Source: Deferribacteraceae bacterium UBA6799 (GTDB lineage Bacteria; Chrysiogenota; Deferribacteres; Deferribacterales; Geovibrionaceae). Taken from it: a stretch of 64,000 nucleotides of DNA. The first letter of the stretch is position 1. Every line of letters starts with the position of its first letter. Location: NCBI GenBank assembly GCA_002452335.1, contig DKFJ01000008.1:35261-99260 (forward strand). The letters run 5' to 3'. Shown in pieces: positions 7,702-16,467 of the stretch. Under the pieces are notes generated by a model. The model was not told where the DNA came from and made no database searches. It saw nothing but the letters and a program-made list of their open reading frames with translations. Position numbers and translations under genes: made by a program.

Positions 7702-8577
7702 TTACTTCGCTATGGTTTGCTTAGCTACGCTTTTGGCTATCTCGATAAAAGCCTTCGCTGTGGGAGTGTCTTTCACTTCAAGAACATAAGGTTTACCGCT
7801 GTCGCCCTGAACAACCACCAGAGGGTCTATCGGCACTCTTCCGAGGAAGTTTACGCCCATGTCTTTTGCGGCGTTCTCTCCGCCTCCTGATTTGAACAGA
7901 TCTACCGTCTCTCCGCAGTGGGGACATACCAGTCCGCTCATGTTCTCCACTATTCCCAGAATGGGCAGATTGAGCTTGCGGGCGAATGTGACAGATTTTC
8001 TGGAGTCGAGCAGAGCCACTTCCTGAGGAGTGGTGACTATCACCGCACCGTCCACGCTGCCGATGATGTGCGCCACGCTGAGGGGCTCATCGCCTGTGCC
8101 GGGGGGAAGATCTATAATGATAAAATCAAGCTCGCCCCAGTCAACATCTGAAACAAACTGTTCTATCATGCCGTGCTTAACGGGAGCACGCCAGATAATG
8201 GCGTCATCCTCATCTTTCAGCAGGAAGGCGACAGACATGACCTTCAGACCGTCTGCTGTCTCGAAAGGGATAAGCCCGTTGGGTCCGGAATGCACGCCGC
8301 TAGCGGACAGACCGAACATTTTCGGCACGTTGGGTCCGTGGATGTCGGCATCCAGTATACCCACGCTGTAGCCGAGGGCATGCAGTGACGCAGCAAGGCT
8401 GACGGACACGGTGGATTTTCCCACGCCGCCCTTGCCGCTCATTACCATGATCTTGTATTTTATCTTAGACAGTCTGTCTTCCACCTTTTGTTTCGCGTGC
8501 TGCTTCTTTTCGTCAGCACTACAGGCGGAAGCAGATGAGCAGGAACTACATGAATTGTCTGAACTGCAGCTACTCAT
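7702..8577 (-). CDS. mrp: Mrp/NBP35-type iron-sulfur cluster carrier ATPase
   Basis: This 291-residue P-loop protein belongs to the Mrp/ApbC/NBP35 family that carries and delivers Fe-S clusters in the cytosol. Seen: a deviant Walker A motif SGKGGVGKST near residue 46, the switch-region IIIDLPPGTGDE, VTTPQEVALLDS, and the bridging-cluster motif CPHC near residue 215. The first 25 residues are a Cys/Ser-rich tail (CSSDNSCSSCSSASACS) ahead of the ATPase domain, resembling the N-terminal extensions of NBP35-type members. Start ATG 8577 has GGAGG upstream. It is likely needed for maturation of respiratory Fe-S enzymes. Its own terminator separates it from the downstream genes. Confidence 0.9.
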   Translation of the reverse strand: MSSCSSDNSCSSCSSASACSADEKKQHAKQKVEDRLSKIKYKIMVMSGKGGVGKSTVSVSLAASLHALGYSVGILDADIHGPNVPKMFGLSASGVHSGPNGLIPFETADGLKVMSVAFLLKDEDDAIIWRAPVKHGMIEQFVSDVDWGELDFIIIDLPPGTGDEPLSVAHIIGSVDGAVIVTTPQEVALLDSRKSVTFARKLNLPILGIVENMSGLVCPHCGETVDLFKSGGGENAAKDMGVNFLGRVPIDPLVVVQGDSGKPYVLEVKDTPTAKAFIEIAKSVAKQTIAK

Positions 8578-8731
8578 TATTCATACCTCCGAAAACTTAC
8601 GTCAAGTTTGAAATATATAAACAATTGATTATTATTTCCATATGTTTTTAACTAAAATTGACCTATGACAATCGAAATTATATTGCCAGTTGACCGTTAT
8701 GAGTATAAACTATTTTAAAGCAAGGGAGTAT

Positions 8732-9145
8732 ATGAACGAAGAATATTCCAAAGACATCGAAATTCTGAAACACCTGTCAGTTCTGCATGTTGAAGACGAC
8801 ACCAGCGTCAGAGAGAGTCTGATGCGTTTTCTTAAGCGCAGATTCGACAATATCTACACGGCAAGAGACGGAGCCGAGGGACTGGAGCTTTATAAAAAGC
8901 ACAGACCCGATATTGTTATTACAGATATACAGATGCCTGTGATGGACGGAATAGAGATGTCCAGACATATCCTGTCTGTCAATCCCGACGCTATAATAGT
9001 CATCACCACAGCTTTTAACGAAAAGCCGTTCATAGAAAAAGCACAGGAACTGGGGATTATCGAATACCTGAAAAAACCTGTGATAAAAGAAGATCTCACC
9101 AACTGTCTGCGCAAATGCGCCGAAAAGCTGGACAAAAAAGCCTAG
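8732..9145 (+). CDS. Single-domain response regulator
   Basis: A 137-residue CheY-like receiver with no output domain. Seen: acidic pair VEDD near residue 21, phospho-acceptor Asp65 in ITDIQMPVMDG, the Thr of VITTAF, and the conserved Lys in YLKKPV. Such proteins relay phosphate to other partners or act by binding. The start at ATG 8732 has AAGGGAG upstream; ATG 8699 would add 11 residues without a good site. No kinase is adjacent. It converges on thiS with a four-base overlap of coding ends. Confidence 0.85.
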   Translation: MNEEYSKDIEILKHLSVLHVEDDTSVRESLMRFLKRRFDNIYTARDGAEGLELYKKHRPDIVITDIQMPVMDGIEMSRHILSVNPDAIIVITTAFNEKPFIEKAQELGIIEYLKKPVIKEDLTNCLRKCAEKLDKKA

Positions 9146-9342
9146 CCGCCGCCGACAAACCTTATCAGCTCTATCCTGTCCCCTTCCTTCGTGGTTATAT
9201 TGTCATACTGATCCTTATCCGGCAGTTCACCGTTCAGTTCCACCACCACGGTCTCTTTCTTCATGTCATATTTCGCTATCAGCTCGCTGATGGTGAGCTC
9301 TCTCTCCAGATTAACTGTTTCTCCGCTTAATACTATGTTCAT
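9142..9342 (-). CDS. thiS: Sulfur carrier protein ThiS
   Basis: A 66-residue ubiquitin-like protein ending in the required Gly-Gly (RFVGGG), which is adenylated and then thiocarboxylated to donate sulfur for the thiazole of thiamine. Seen: the short beta-grasp pattern MNIVLSGETVNL, ISELIAKYDM, VVVELNGELPDK, and GDRIELIRFVGGG. AGGAG precedes ATG 9342. It lies 10 bases downstream of the ThiF-like gene that would activate it, at the end of the comEC-thiF-thiS unit. Confidence 0.92.
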   Translation of the reverse strand: MNIVLSGETVNLERELTISELIAKYDMKKETVVVELNGELPDKDQYDNITTKEGDRIELIRFVGGG

Positions 9343-9352
9343 CTTATCTCCT

Positions 9353-10159
9353 CTAGTCTGCCAGACCGCCCAGAACCAGCCTCACCGCCAGATTGGACTG
9401 TATCCCCGCCACAACAGCCACACGGGTTGCCATCAACCCCCTGCCCGGCTGCGCCTCAGAAGTGAAATCACCTACAATATGCACATTCCTGCCCGCCTTA
9501 ATGACGCGGAACTCAGTAAAACACCCAAGCCCCGCCACACCGGAAGCGCCGATAATGTGCGTTTCTCCGTATATTTTAGAAGCATAGCTGATCAGCATAG
9601 CTTTGTTTTCCGCCTTGTCGAACGCCTCTATGATAACATCGCAGCCGTCGAACAGCCCCGGTATGTTGTTTCTGTCCACATACATATCACGAACGTCATA
9701 GTCCAGATAAGGGTTTACCCTTTTCAGATTGGCAAGCGACGCCTCCGTCTTTTTCATGCCGAGCTGATCAGTGAAATACTGCTGACGGTTCAGATTGGAT
9801 GGTTCCACCACGTCATAGTCTATCAGCAGGAGAGACCCTACGCCCATCCTCGCCAGATTCAGAGCGATGTTGGACCCCAGCCCGCCCAGTCCGCATACAG
9901 CCATGCGGCACTGTCTCAGCCTTTCGGCTATGAGCGGCGTATGGCGCGATGTCATCAGCCGGCGCATCTCCTCGTCTGTGGGTACTTCGCCTTTTTTTAT
10001 AAGGTATACGGTGTCGCCGTCATTCAGCAGTGCTGATCTGTCGGTCATGAACCCGTTCAGTATGATCACATCCGCTTCAGGCTTCACCATTCCGGCGGCG
10101 TCCCCAGCGGTCGCCCCGCCTCTCATGCTGTGCTCAGCGCCGTTTATAAGTATCTTCAT
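9353..10159 (-). CDS. thiF: ThiF-family adenylyltransferase with N-terminal ThiS-like domain
   Basis: A 268-residue E1-like enzyme. Residues about 1-62 form a degenerate beta-grasp (ThiS-like) domain (MKILINGAEHSM, VIILNGFMTDRSALLNDGDTVYLI) that lacks a terminal Gly-Gly. The rest is the ThiF/MoeB domain: VCGLGGLGSNIALNLARMG for ATP binding, LIDYDVVEPSNLNRQ with the catalytic Arg/Asn, and DVIIEAFDKAENK. It should adenylate the C-terminus of the ThiS encoded next to it. The CxxC zinc knuckle of MoeB/ThiF from enterobacteria is not evident, as in other fused members. The start at ATG 10159 lies inside the 3' end of comEC (26-base overlap), implying translational coupling. The name ThiF rests on the neighbouring thiS. 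Confidence 0.87.
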   Translation of the reverse strand: MKILINGAEHSMRGGATAGDAAGMVKPEADVIILNGFMTDRSALLNDGDTVYLIKKGEVPTDEEMRRLMTSRHTPLIAERLRQCRMAVCGLGGLGSNIALNLARMGVGSLLLIDYDVVEPSNLNRQQYFTDQLGMKKTEASLANLKRVNPYLDYDVRDMYVDRNNIPGLFDGCDVIIEAFDKAENKAMLISYASKIYGETHIIGASGVAGLGCFTEFRVIKAGRNVHIVGDFTSEAQPGRGLMATRVAVVAGIQSNLAVRLVLGGLAD

Positions 10160-11888
10160 CAAAGGACAAATCTCCGGATGTTTTCAGCAGATACATGTTT
10201 CCGCACTGCTTTTTGTTGTTATACAGGATATGCGTCCTGCCTTCATCGTCACACTCATATGTGTTCGATCGTGTATGATATACGGCTTTACAGGATTTCT
10301 CAACCTCATTGACGCATACTCCGCCGTAGTCCTCAGACACGTTATCAATATGCAGGAGCCTGTTCTCCCCGTCATATATCGATACAGTTCCTGTGTCTGC
10401 CTTTATTATCTCATATTTTGCCAGAAACGGCAGGAATTTGTATTTAAAATCCCCGTAATTCCCTTTAAAAAAGACATGAACCTTATCATCTATCACCAGA
10501 AAACCCTTTGACCGCACCATATTGGGAAAATATGCCCCATGGGCTTTCGCTTTTACCGGCACAGAGGTATTTTCCGTCTGCTTCACCGGCATGGTCTGCT
10601 GAGACGGCAGATACGGCACCATCAGCAGAACACAGGCGGCCAGCGCCCTTTTCTTATAAGCGCAATAGAGCAGAAAGATCACCATGAAAAGGATCACCCA
10701 CACATCCGGCTTATACAGCTTGAAAAAATGAACGGTATGTCCGACGGCGAAATTAACTATATAAAGATGCACACTCTCCAGAGCCGCCAGCGGCTCCAGC
10801 GAAACAGACGGAAACAGAACAAACAGCACTGTGGTGATAATCTGAAGGGTTACCACCGGAATCAGCGCAAGAGTGGACAGCACAGACGTTACGTTGAATG
10901 TGCCGAACACATAGGAGGAGGCGGGCATGATAAAGGCGCTCGCCACCATCCCAGTATACACTCCCGTCATGACGCTTTTGGAATATGACAGATGCACCAG
11001 CCCGTAAACAGCGGAAAACGTCAGGATGAAAGATACGTCCACGGCTATGGACGGAGAAACCAGCATAAAAAAACCCGCCATGAACAGGAGCAGTTTCCTC
11101 ACATCTGTGTGATGATCGGCGAATTTTGCCCCCAGAACGGCAAAGACCAGCATGCCTGCACGCAGAACTGTCACCTTGAACCCTGTGAAGGGAATCAGCA
11201 GCAGCATAGCTGCCATTACGGGAATCATCCGCATCTTCACCGACAGGAACGAAAACAGGGCAAACACTATTCCGGCATACAGCCCGGCATGAAGTCCGGA
11301 CACCGCCAGCAGATGCCCCAGCCCGGTAACAGTATAAGCGTCGCGCACATCAGGAGGCAGATAACGTTTATCGCCCAGCGCCAGCGCCTGTGACAAAAAG
11401 ATGCGTCCGCCGGACAGCAGATATAGACGGTCGGATATATCCTCACGTTTTTTCAGGATATAAGCCGCCGGAGCTATCCTGCTAACCTTGTCCACTTTTT
11501 CGGCTATGTAATAGCCTCTGGCGAATCTGCCCTCTCTGACGAAGGCGTATTTCTGTTTTTTGAAAGTTCCCTTCAGCATATCGCCCGGACGATAGTCCGG
11601 AGGAGCCACCAGAGAGCCCCATGTGGTTGTATAGAGCCAGTTTTTGCCGTCGCTCCTCTTCACCTCGGTTATCATCACATGGGACGAGATGAACCAAGCC
11701 AGAAGAACAGCGGCGAGCCCGACCGGCACGCCTTTTCTTACGCCGCCGAAAACAACAGGCAGGATAAAGGCGCAGAGATACATAGCCGTGTCAGACGGAT
11801 AAAACAGCAGCACGCTGAGCAGACAGGAAAAGAAAAACAGCTCTGTCTTATATCTAAAAGATTGATAAGCATAAAAAAGGTTAAACAT
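10134..11888 (-). CDS. comEC: ComEC/Rec2-family DNA uptake channel, lacking the metallo-beta-lactamase domain
   Basis: A 584-residue polytopic membrane protein. Seen: two or three N-terminal helices, a soluble OB-like region near residues 75-165 (PGDMLKGTFKKQKYAF), then the competence domain beginning with GLGHLLAVSGLHAGLYAG, the diagnostic ComEC motif, followed by about eight helices. ComEC transports single-stranded DNA across the inner membrane during transformation. The C-terminal 150 residues form a small soluble region with four Cys (VCVNEVEKSCK, YECDDEG, KQCGNMY), not the metallo-beta-lactamase domain of B. subtilis-type ComEC. Start ATG 11888 follows GGAGAAAC. It is divergent from dnaE and heads the comEC-thiF-thiS unit. 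Whether the cell is naturally competent cannot be told from this window. Confidence 0.88.
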   Translation of the reverse strand: MFNLFYAYQSFRYKTELFFFSCLLSVLLFYPSDTAMYLCAFILPVVFGGVRKGVPVGLAAVLLAWFISSHVMITEVKRSDGKNWLYTTTWGSLVAPPDYRPGDMLKGTFKKQKYAFVREGRFARGYYIAEKVDKVSRIAPAAYILKKREDISDRLYLLSGGRIFLSQALALGDKRYLPPDVRDAYTVTGLGHLLAVSGLHAGLYAGIVFALFSFLSVKMRMIPVMAAMLLLIPFTGFKVTVLRAGMLVFAVLGAKFADHHTDVRKLLLFMAGFFMLVSPSIAVDVSFILTFSAVYGLVHLSYSKSVMTGVYTGMVASAFIMPASSYVFGTFNVTSVLSTLALIPVVTLQIITTVLFVLFPSVSLEPLAALESVHLYIVNFAVGHTVHFFKLYKPDVWVILFMVIFLLYCAYKKRALAACVLLMVPYLPSQQTMPVKQTENTSVPVKAKAHGAYFPNMVRSKGFLVIDDKVHVFFKGNYGDFKYKFLPFLAKYEIIKADTGTVSIYDGENRLLHIDNVSEDYGGVCVNEVEKSCKAVYHTRSNTYECDDEGRTHILYNNKKQCGNMYLLKTSGDLSFDEDTYKRR

Positions 11889-11982
11889 CAAATTGTTTCT
11901 CCGTCTATATTTTATCTTATTTCCTGTTTCAAAAACAGAGGCGATTTGATAGAATACCCCGATCAGTTATCCGAGGTTTTTC

Positions 11983-14900
11983 ATGTCCAAAAAAGAATTC
12001 GTCCACCTGCACCTGCACACCCAATATTCACTCCTTGACGGCGCTATCATAGTGGGCGATCTGATGAAAAAGATAAAAGAGAACGGCACCACTCCCATAG
12101 TCGGCATATCCGACCACGGAACCATGCACGGCATAGTGGATTTCTATAAACAGGCTCTGGCAAACGACATAAAGCCCATCCTCGGCTGTGAGGTATATGT
12201 GGCACCTGACGACAGGCGCAACACATCATATGAAAAAGGACAGGACAGAAACTATCACCTCGTGCTTCAGGCGAAGAACAACAAGGGACTGAACAACCTG
12301 CAAAAGCTGGTCTCTCTGGCACAGTTTGAGGGATTTCACTATAAACCCAGAATAGACAAAGAGATACTGGCGAAATATTCTGAAGGGATCATCGGGCTGT
12401 CCGCCTGTCTGGCGGGAGAGATACCCAGAAAGCTGATGCGGGACCAATATGACGAAGCCCTGAAATCCGCTATGGAATACAGGGATATTCTGGGCAAAAA
12501 CGATTTCTTTCTGGAGATACAGGAGAACGGTATCGAAGAACAGCTGATGGTTAACCGCCAGCTGATCAAAATGTCCAGAGAGACAGGCATACCGCTTGTG
12601 GCTACCAACGACTGCCACTATCTGAACAAAGGCGACCACCTGTCCCATCAGGTTCTGATATGCATCCAGACACAGCAGACCATAAACAGCGACAATAAAT
12701 TCGAAATACACTCCAACCAGCTCTGGGTGAAAAGCCCGGATGAAATGTGGGACGCTTTCGGCGAAGTGCCGGAGGCGTTGACAAACACTCTCGCCATAGC
12801 CGAAAGATGCAACACATCCATAGAGTTCGGACACCTGCACCTGCCGGAATATGAAGTGCCGGAAGGATACACCATCGACAGCTATCTGACGCATCTCGCC
12901 AGAAAAGGTCTGGTGAAAAAGCTGGCCAAGATACCCGCTGAGCTCCACGAGCAATATCATAAACGTCTGCAGACCGAGCTGGACGTTATCATAGACAAAC
13001 ATTTTGACGGATACTTTCTGATCGTATGGGATTTCATAAACCACGCCCATACCATAGGCGTTCCGGTGGGTCCCGGCAGGGGATCGGGAGCCGGATCGTT
13101 AGTTGCCTATTCACTTGGAATCACAGATATAGACCCTATCAGGTTCAAACTGCTGTTCGAGCGTTTCCTGAACCCGGAGAGAGCTTCCATGCCCGACTTC
13201 GATATCGACTTCTGCGTGAAAGGGCGTGAAGAAGTGATAAAGTACGTCCGCCAGAAATACGGCGACGACCGGGTTTCCCAGATCATTACATTCGGCAAGC
13301 TGCTGGGCAGAAGCACCATCCGCGACGTGGGCAGAGTTCTCGAAGTTCCCCTGCCCGTGGTGGACAAGCTGGCAAAGGCTCTGCCGTCCGACCCCGGAAT
13401 GACTCTGCGCAAGGCTCTGGAGAAAGACCCTTCGCTTCAGGATAATTTCAAGGACGTTCCGCAGGGCGAACAGATACTGAACCACGCTATCAAACTGGAA
13501 GGTCTGGTGCGCAACACAGGCATGCACGCCGCCGGAGTTATCATATCTGATAAGCCGCTTAACGAATATGTGCCGCTGTGCAAAGGTCAGAACGGCGAGA
13601 TAATCACCCAGTTCGAAAAAGACACCATGGAGGCTGTGGGGCTGGTAAAATTCGACTTCCTCGGTCTGAATAACCTCACCATCATAGATGAAGCACTGAG
13701 ACAGATAAAACAAAACACGGGCAAAGAGGTGGACATATCCAAAATACCTCTGGACGACCCGAAAGTATACGAACTGCTCACCCGTGGAGACACCACCGGA
13801 GTTTTCCAGTTGGAGAGCTCGGGTATGAAAAACCTGCTGAAAAAACTGAAACCCGAAGAGTTCGAAGACATCATAGCCCTTGTGGCGCTCTATCGTCCGG
13901 GACCTATGGAGTCAGGGATGCTTGATTCATACGTCAAACGTAAATGGGGCGAAGAGGAGATAGATTATATTTTCCCTGAGCTGGAGGAGATCCTGAAAGA
14001 GACCAGAGGCGTGGTTATCTATCAGGAACAGGTAATGCAGATAGCCCAGATCATAGGCGGCTATTCGCTGGGCTCAGCCGATAACCTCAGACGGGCGATG
14101 GGAAAGAAAAAAGCCTCTGAGATGGAGAAGCAGAAAGAGTTTTTCCTCCGTGGAGACGGCAAGAATATCCCCGGCGCAAAAAAACTGGGATATGATATGG
14201 CTATGGCGGAAGATCTTTTTGATAAGCTGGCTAAGTTTGCCGGATACGGATTCAACAAATCTCACTCCGCCGCATACGCCATGGTGTCATATCAGACCGC
14301 ATGGCTGAAGGCAAACTACCCGGTGGAATACATGGCGGCGATCCTCTCATGCGAGATAGACAAGGGAGAGAAGATCGTCACCTTCACCGAAGAGTGCAAG
14401 AGCATGGGCATAGAGGTGCATGCGCCGGATATCAACAAATCCGGAGCTTCATTCGTTATAGACGGCAAAACCATCCGTTTCGGGCTGGGAGCGATAAAGA
14501 ATGTAGGCATGAACGCCATCGAACTTGCGCTGAAGGTGCGTGAGGATGGCGGCGAGTTCAAAAGCATATATGATTTCTGTGCCAGAGTAGACCTGCGCCT
14601 GTGCAATAAGAAAGTGCTGGAATCCCTGATAAAGGCGGGGGCGTTCGACAGCACAGGCAGAAACAGGCGACAGCTCTTACAGGTGCTGGAACCGGCTCTG
14701 GAAGAGGGTCAGCGCAAACAAAAGATGGAGGCGCAGGGAATCATATCTCTGGAGTCTTTTCTGGAGGATACCCCGGAAGAGGGCGGCGAGCCGGAGCACT
14801 ATTATCCGGATGTGCCGGAGATGCCTGAGAACGAGCTTCTGAAAATGGAGAAAGAGGTTCTGGATTTTTACATATCCAACCATCCTCTGGCTGTTTACAA

Positions 14901-15525
14901 CAATATTCTGAAAACATTTGCCTCACCGCTGAACGATCTGAAAGAGTCCTCTTCGGACGGCGCTTATGTGGTGGGCGGGCTGATAAAGAATATCAAAAAC
15001 ATCTTCACCAAGAAAGGCGACAAAATGGCGTTCGTAACCATAGAGGATATGGACGGAGAGCTTGACGTTGTGGTCTTTCCGAAGGTGTATGAAGATGCCC
15101 TGAAACACCTTACAGCGGACAAAATAATCATAGTCGCCGGAAATGTTAACCACAAGGACGAGGAGACTGTAATCCTCGCCGACAAGATAATGGATGTGCC
15201 GGAAGCTGTGGCTATGCTGACCGAGAGAGTCATCATCAAGCTGTCCAGCGTGGGCATGACACACGATATAATAAGCAGGCTTAAGACCATCATCGGAACG
15301 CACAAGGGCGGCGTCCCTGTCAGCTTTCTGCTGGAGCGCCCGAAAACCTTTGCTGTGTATATCAACGCCGGAGACGATTTCCGCATTGAGCCCAGCTTTG
15401 AGTTCTATAAAGAGATAGACGACCTGATAGGCAAAGGCAGATACGAGATTCAGTCAAAAGCATATGAGCATCAGGAACGCAAAAAGAACGGATTCAGAAA
15501 CGGTTACGGGAGGAAAGCGGAATGA
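11983..15525 (+). CDS. dnaE: DNA polymerase III subunit alpha
   Basis: An 1180-residue replicative polymerase of DnaE type, at the usual length. Seen: N-terminal PHP domain (FVHLHLHTQYSLLDGA, GISDHGTMHG, LACEV-like GCEVYVAP), the polymerase palm with GPGRGSGAGS near residue 365 and the metal-binding PDFDIDF near residue 404, the finger region (TFGKLLGRSTIRDVGR), the HhH and beta-binding regions, and an OB domain near residue 1000 (VVGGLIKNIKNIFTKKGDKMAFVTIED). The motifs are contiguous, so there is no intein. It is coupled to thiD: the dnaE stop overlaps the next start in ATGATG. Confidence 0.97.
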   Translation: MSKKEFVHLHLHTQYSLLDGAIIVGDLMKKIKENGTTPIVGISDHGTMHGIVDFYKQALANDIKPILGCEVYVAPDDRRNTSYEKGQDRNYHLVLQAKNNKGLNNLQKLVSLAQFEGFHYKPRIDKEILAKYSEGIIGLSACLAGEIPRKLMRDQYDEALKSAMEYRDILGKNDFFLEIQENGIEEQLMVNRQLIKMSRETGIPLVATNDCHYLNKGDHLSHQVLICIQTQQTINSDNKFEIHSNQLWVKSPDEMWDAFGEVPEALTNTLAIAERCNTSIEFGHLHLPEYEVPEGYTIDSYLTHLARKGLVKKLAKIPAELHEQYHKRLQTELDVIIDKHFDGYFLIVWDFINHAHTIGVPVGPGRGSGAGSLVAYSLGITDIDPIRFKLLFERFLNPERASMPDFDIDFCVKGREEVIKYVRQKYGDDRVSQIITFGKLLGRSTIRDVGRVLEVPLPVVDKLAKALPSDPGMTLRKALEKDPSLQDNFKDVPQGEQILNHAIKLEGLVRNTGMHAAGVIISDKPLNEYVPLCKGQNGEIITQFEKDTMEAVGLVKFDFLGLNNLTIIDEALRQIKQNTGKEVDISKIPLDDPKVYELLTRGDTTGVFQLESSGMKNLLKKLKPEEFEDIIALVALYRPGPMESGMLDSYVKRKWGEEEIDYIFPELEEILKETRGVVIYQEQVMQIAQIIGGYSLGSADNLRRAMGKKKASEMEKQKEFFLRGDGKNIPGAKKLGYDMAMAEDLFDKLAKFAGYGFNKSHSAAYAMVSYQTAWLKANYPVEYMAAILSCEIDKGEKIVTFTEECKSMGIEVHAPDINKSGASFVIDGKTIRFGLGAIKNVGMNAIELALKVREDGGEFKSIYDFCARVDLRLCNKKVLESLIKAGAFDSTGRNRRQLLQVLEPALEEGQRKQKMEAQGIISLESFLEDTPEEGGEPEHYYPDVPEMPENELLKMEKEVLDFYISNHPLAVYNNILKTFASPLNDLKESSSDGAYVVGGLIKNIKNIFTKKGDKMAFVTIEDMDGELDVVVFPKVYEDALKHLTADKIIIVAGNVNHKDEETVILADKIMDVPEAVAMLTERVIIKLSSVGMTHDIISRLKTIIGTHKGGVPVSFLLERPKTFAVYINAGDDFRIEPSFEFYKEIDDLIGKGRYEIQSKAYEHQERKKNGFRNGYGRKAE

Positions 15526-16322
15526 TGAAAAAAGCGCTGACCATAGCCGGATCTGACTCAGGCGGCGGAGCCGGCATTCAGGCGGATATAAAATCCATGA
15601 GCGCCAACGGTGTTTTCGCCATGAGCGTTATAACCGCTGTCACAGCGCAGAATACCACGGGTGTTCAGGGATATGTGGATATCCCGCTAGAATATATCGG
15701 CATGCAGATGGATTCTGTGTTCTCCGATCTGTTTCCGGACGCTGTGAAGACCGGCATGCTGTCCAACCCGGATACTGTGGCGCTGGTTTCTGATAAGCTG
15801 ACTTATTATAATGTCAGAAATCTGGTTGTCGATCCCGTCATGATAGCCAAGGGGGGCTCGCCTCTCTTAAAACAGGAGGCGGTGGACAACATGAAGCGTC
15901 TTCTTTTTCCTCTGGCTCTAATCATCACGCCGAATATCCCCGAGGCGGAGTTCATCACGGGAAAAAAGATAGTCTCAGGCGCAGATATGAAAGAGGTCTG
16001 CATTGAACTGAGCGACATGGGCGTGCGGAATGTTCTTCTGAAAGGCGGGCATTTCTGCGGAGACGAGGCGAATGACCTGCTATTTGACGGCTCTGATTTT
16101 CATACATTCACCTCAAAACGGATCAAAACGAAAAACACCCACGGAACAGGATGCACCATGGCCAGCGCCATAGCGGCCGGACTGGCGAAGGGTTTTTCTG
16201 TTTACGATTCTGTAAAGGCAGCCAAAGAATATATTCAGGGAGCTATAGAACACGCTGACGAAATGGACATCGGCACGGGTCACGGACCTGTAAACCATTT
16301 CTGGCGGTTTCCTTGTTTATAA
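15522..16322 (+). CDS. thiD: Hydroxymethylpyrimidine/phosphomethylpyrimidine kinase
   Basis: A 266-residue ribokinase-fold enzyme that phosphorylates HMP and HMP-P in thiamine pyrophosphate synthesis. Seen: N-terminal TIAGSDSGGGAGIQADIKS (substrate and ATP region), TAVTAQNTTGVQG, DPVMIAKGGSPLL, TPNIPEAEFITG, and the anion-hole/catalytic block NTHGTGCTMASAIAAGLAKG. The start overlaps the end of dnaE (ATG 15522, with a second ATG at 15525), so translation is probably coupled. With thiS and thiF at 9-10 kb this gives three thiamine genes in the first 17 kb but not one operon. Confidence 0.93.
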   Translation: MMKKALTIAGSDSGGGAGIQADIKSMSANGVFAMSVITAVTAQNTTGVQGYVDIPLEYIGMQMDSVFSDLFPDAVKTGMLSNPDTVALVSDKLTYYNVRNLVVDPVMIAKGGSPLLKQEAVDNMKRLLFPLALIITPNIPEAEFITGKKIVSGADMKEVCIELSDMGVRNVLLKGGHFCGDEANDLLFDGSDFHTFTSKRIKTKNTHGTGCTMASAIAAGLAKGFSVYDSVKAAKEYIQGAIEHADEMDIGTGHGPVNHFWRFPCL

Positions 16323-16325
16323 ACA

Positions 16326-16406
16326 GAGATTACTACGCCGATTACATCGGCTCGTAATGACCCAAGCCGGAGGTCATTGCGAGGAACAGCGTGACGTCGC
16401 AATCTC
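16326..16406. repeat. Long REP-like inverted repeat (copy 2)
   Basis: The arms GAGATTACTACGCC...CTCGTAATGAC and GTCATTGCGAGG...GACGTCGCAATCTC are imperfect inverted copies. They share the GTCATTGCGAGGAA and GACGT...GCAATCTC cores with the element at 5278-5350. It lies between thiD and the AT-rich gene. Confidence 0.75.
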
Positions 16407-16467
16407 AGTTGTCATTTCATCTTGCCAACTCATTTTCTCAATCGTAAAATATCTTATGTGAGGTTTT

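Noticed and set aside
13111..13713. A 200-codon minus-strand frame inside dnaE
   Set aside because: It lies wholly within the conserved polymerase coding region and has no motif.
11983..15525. Intein in dnaE
   Set aside because: PHP, GRGSGAGS, PDFDIDF and downstream motifs are contiguous at normal spacing and the protein has normal length.
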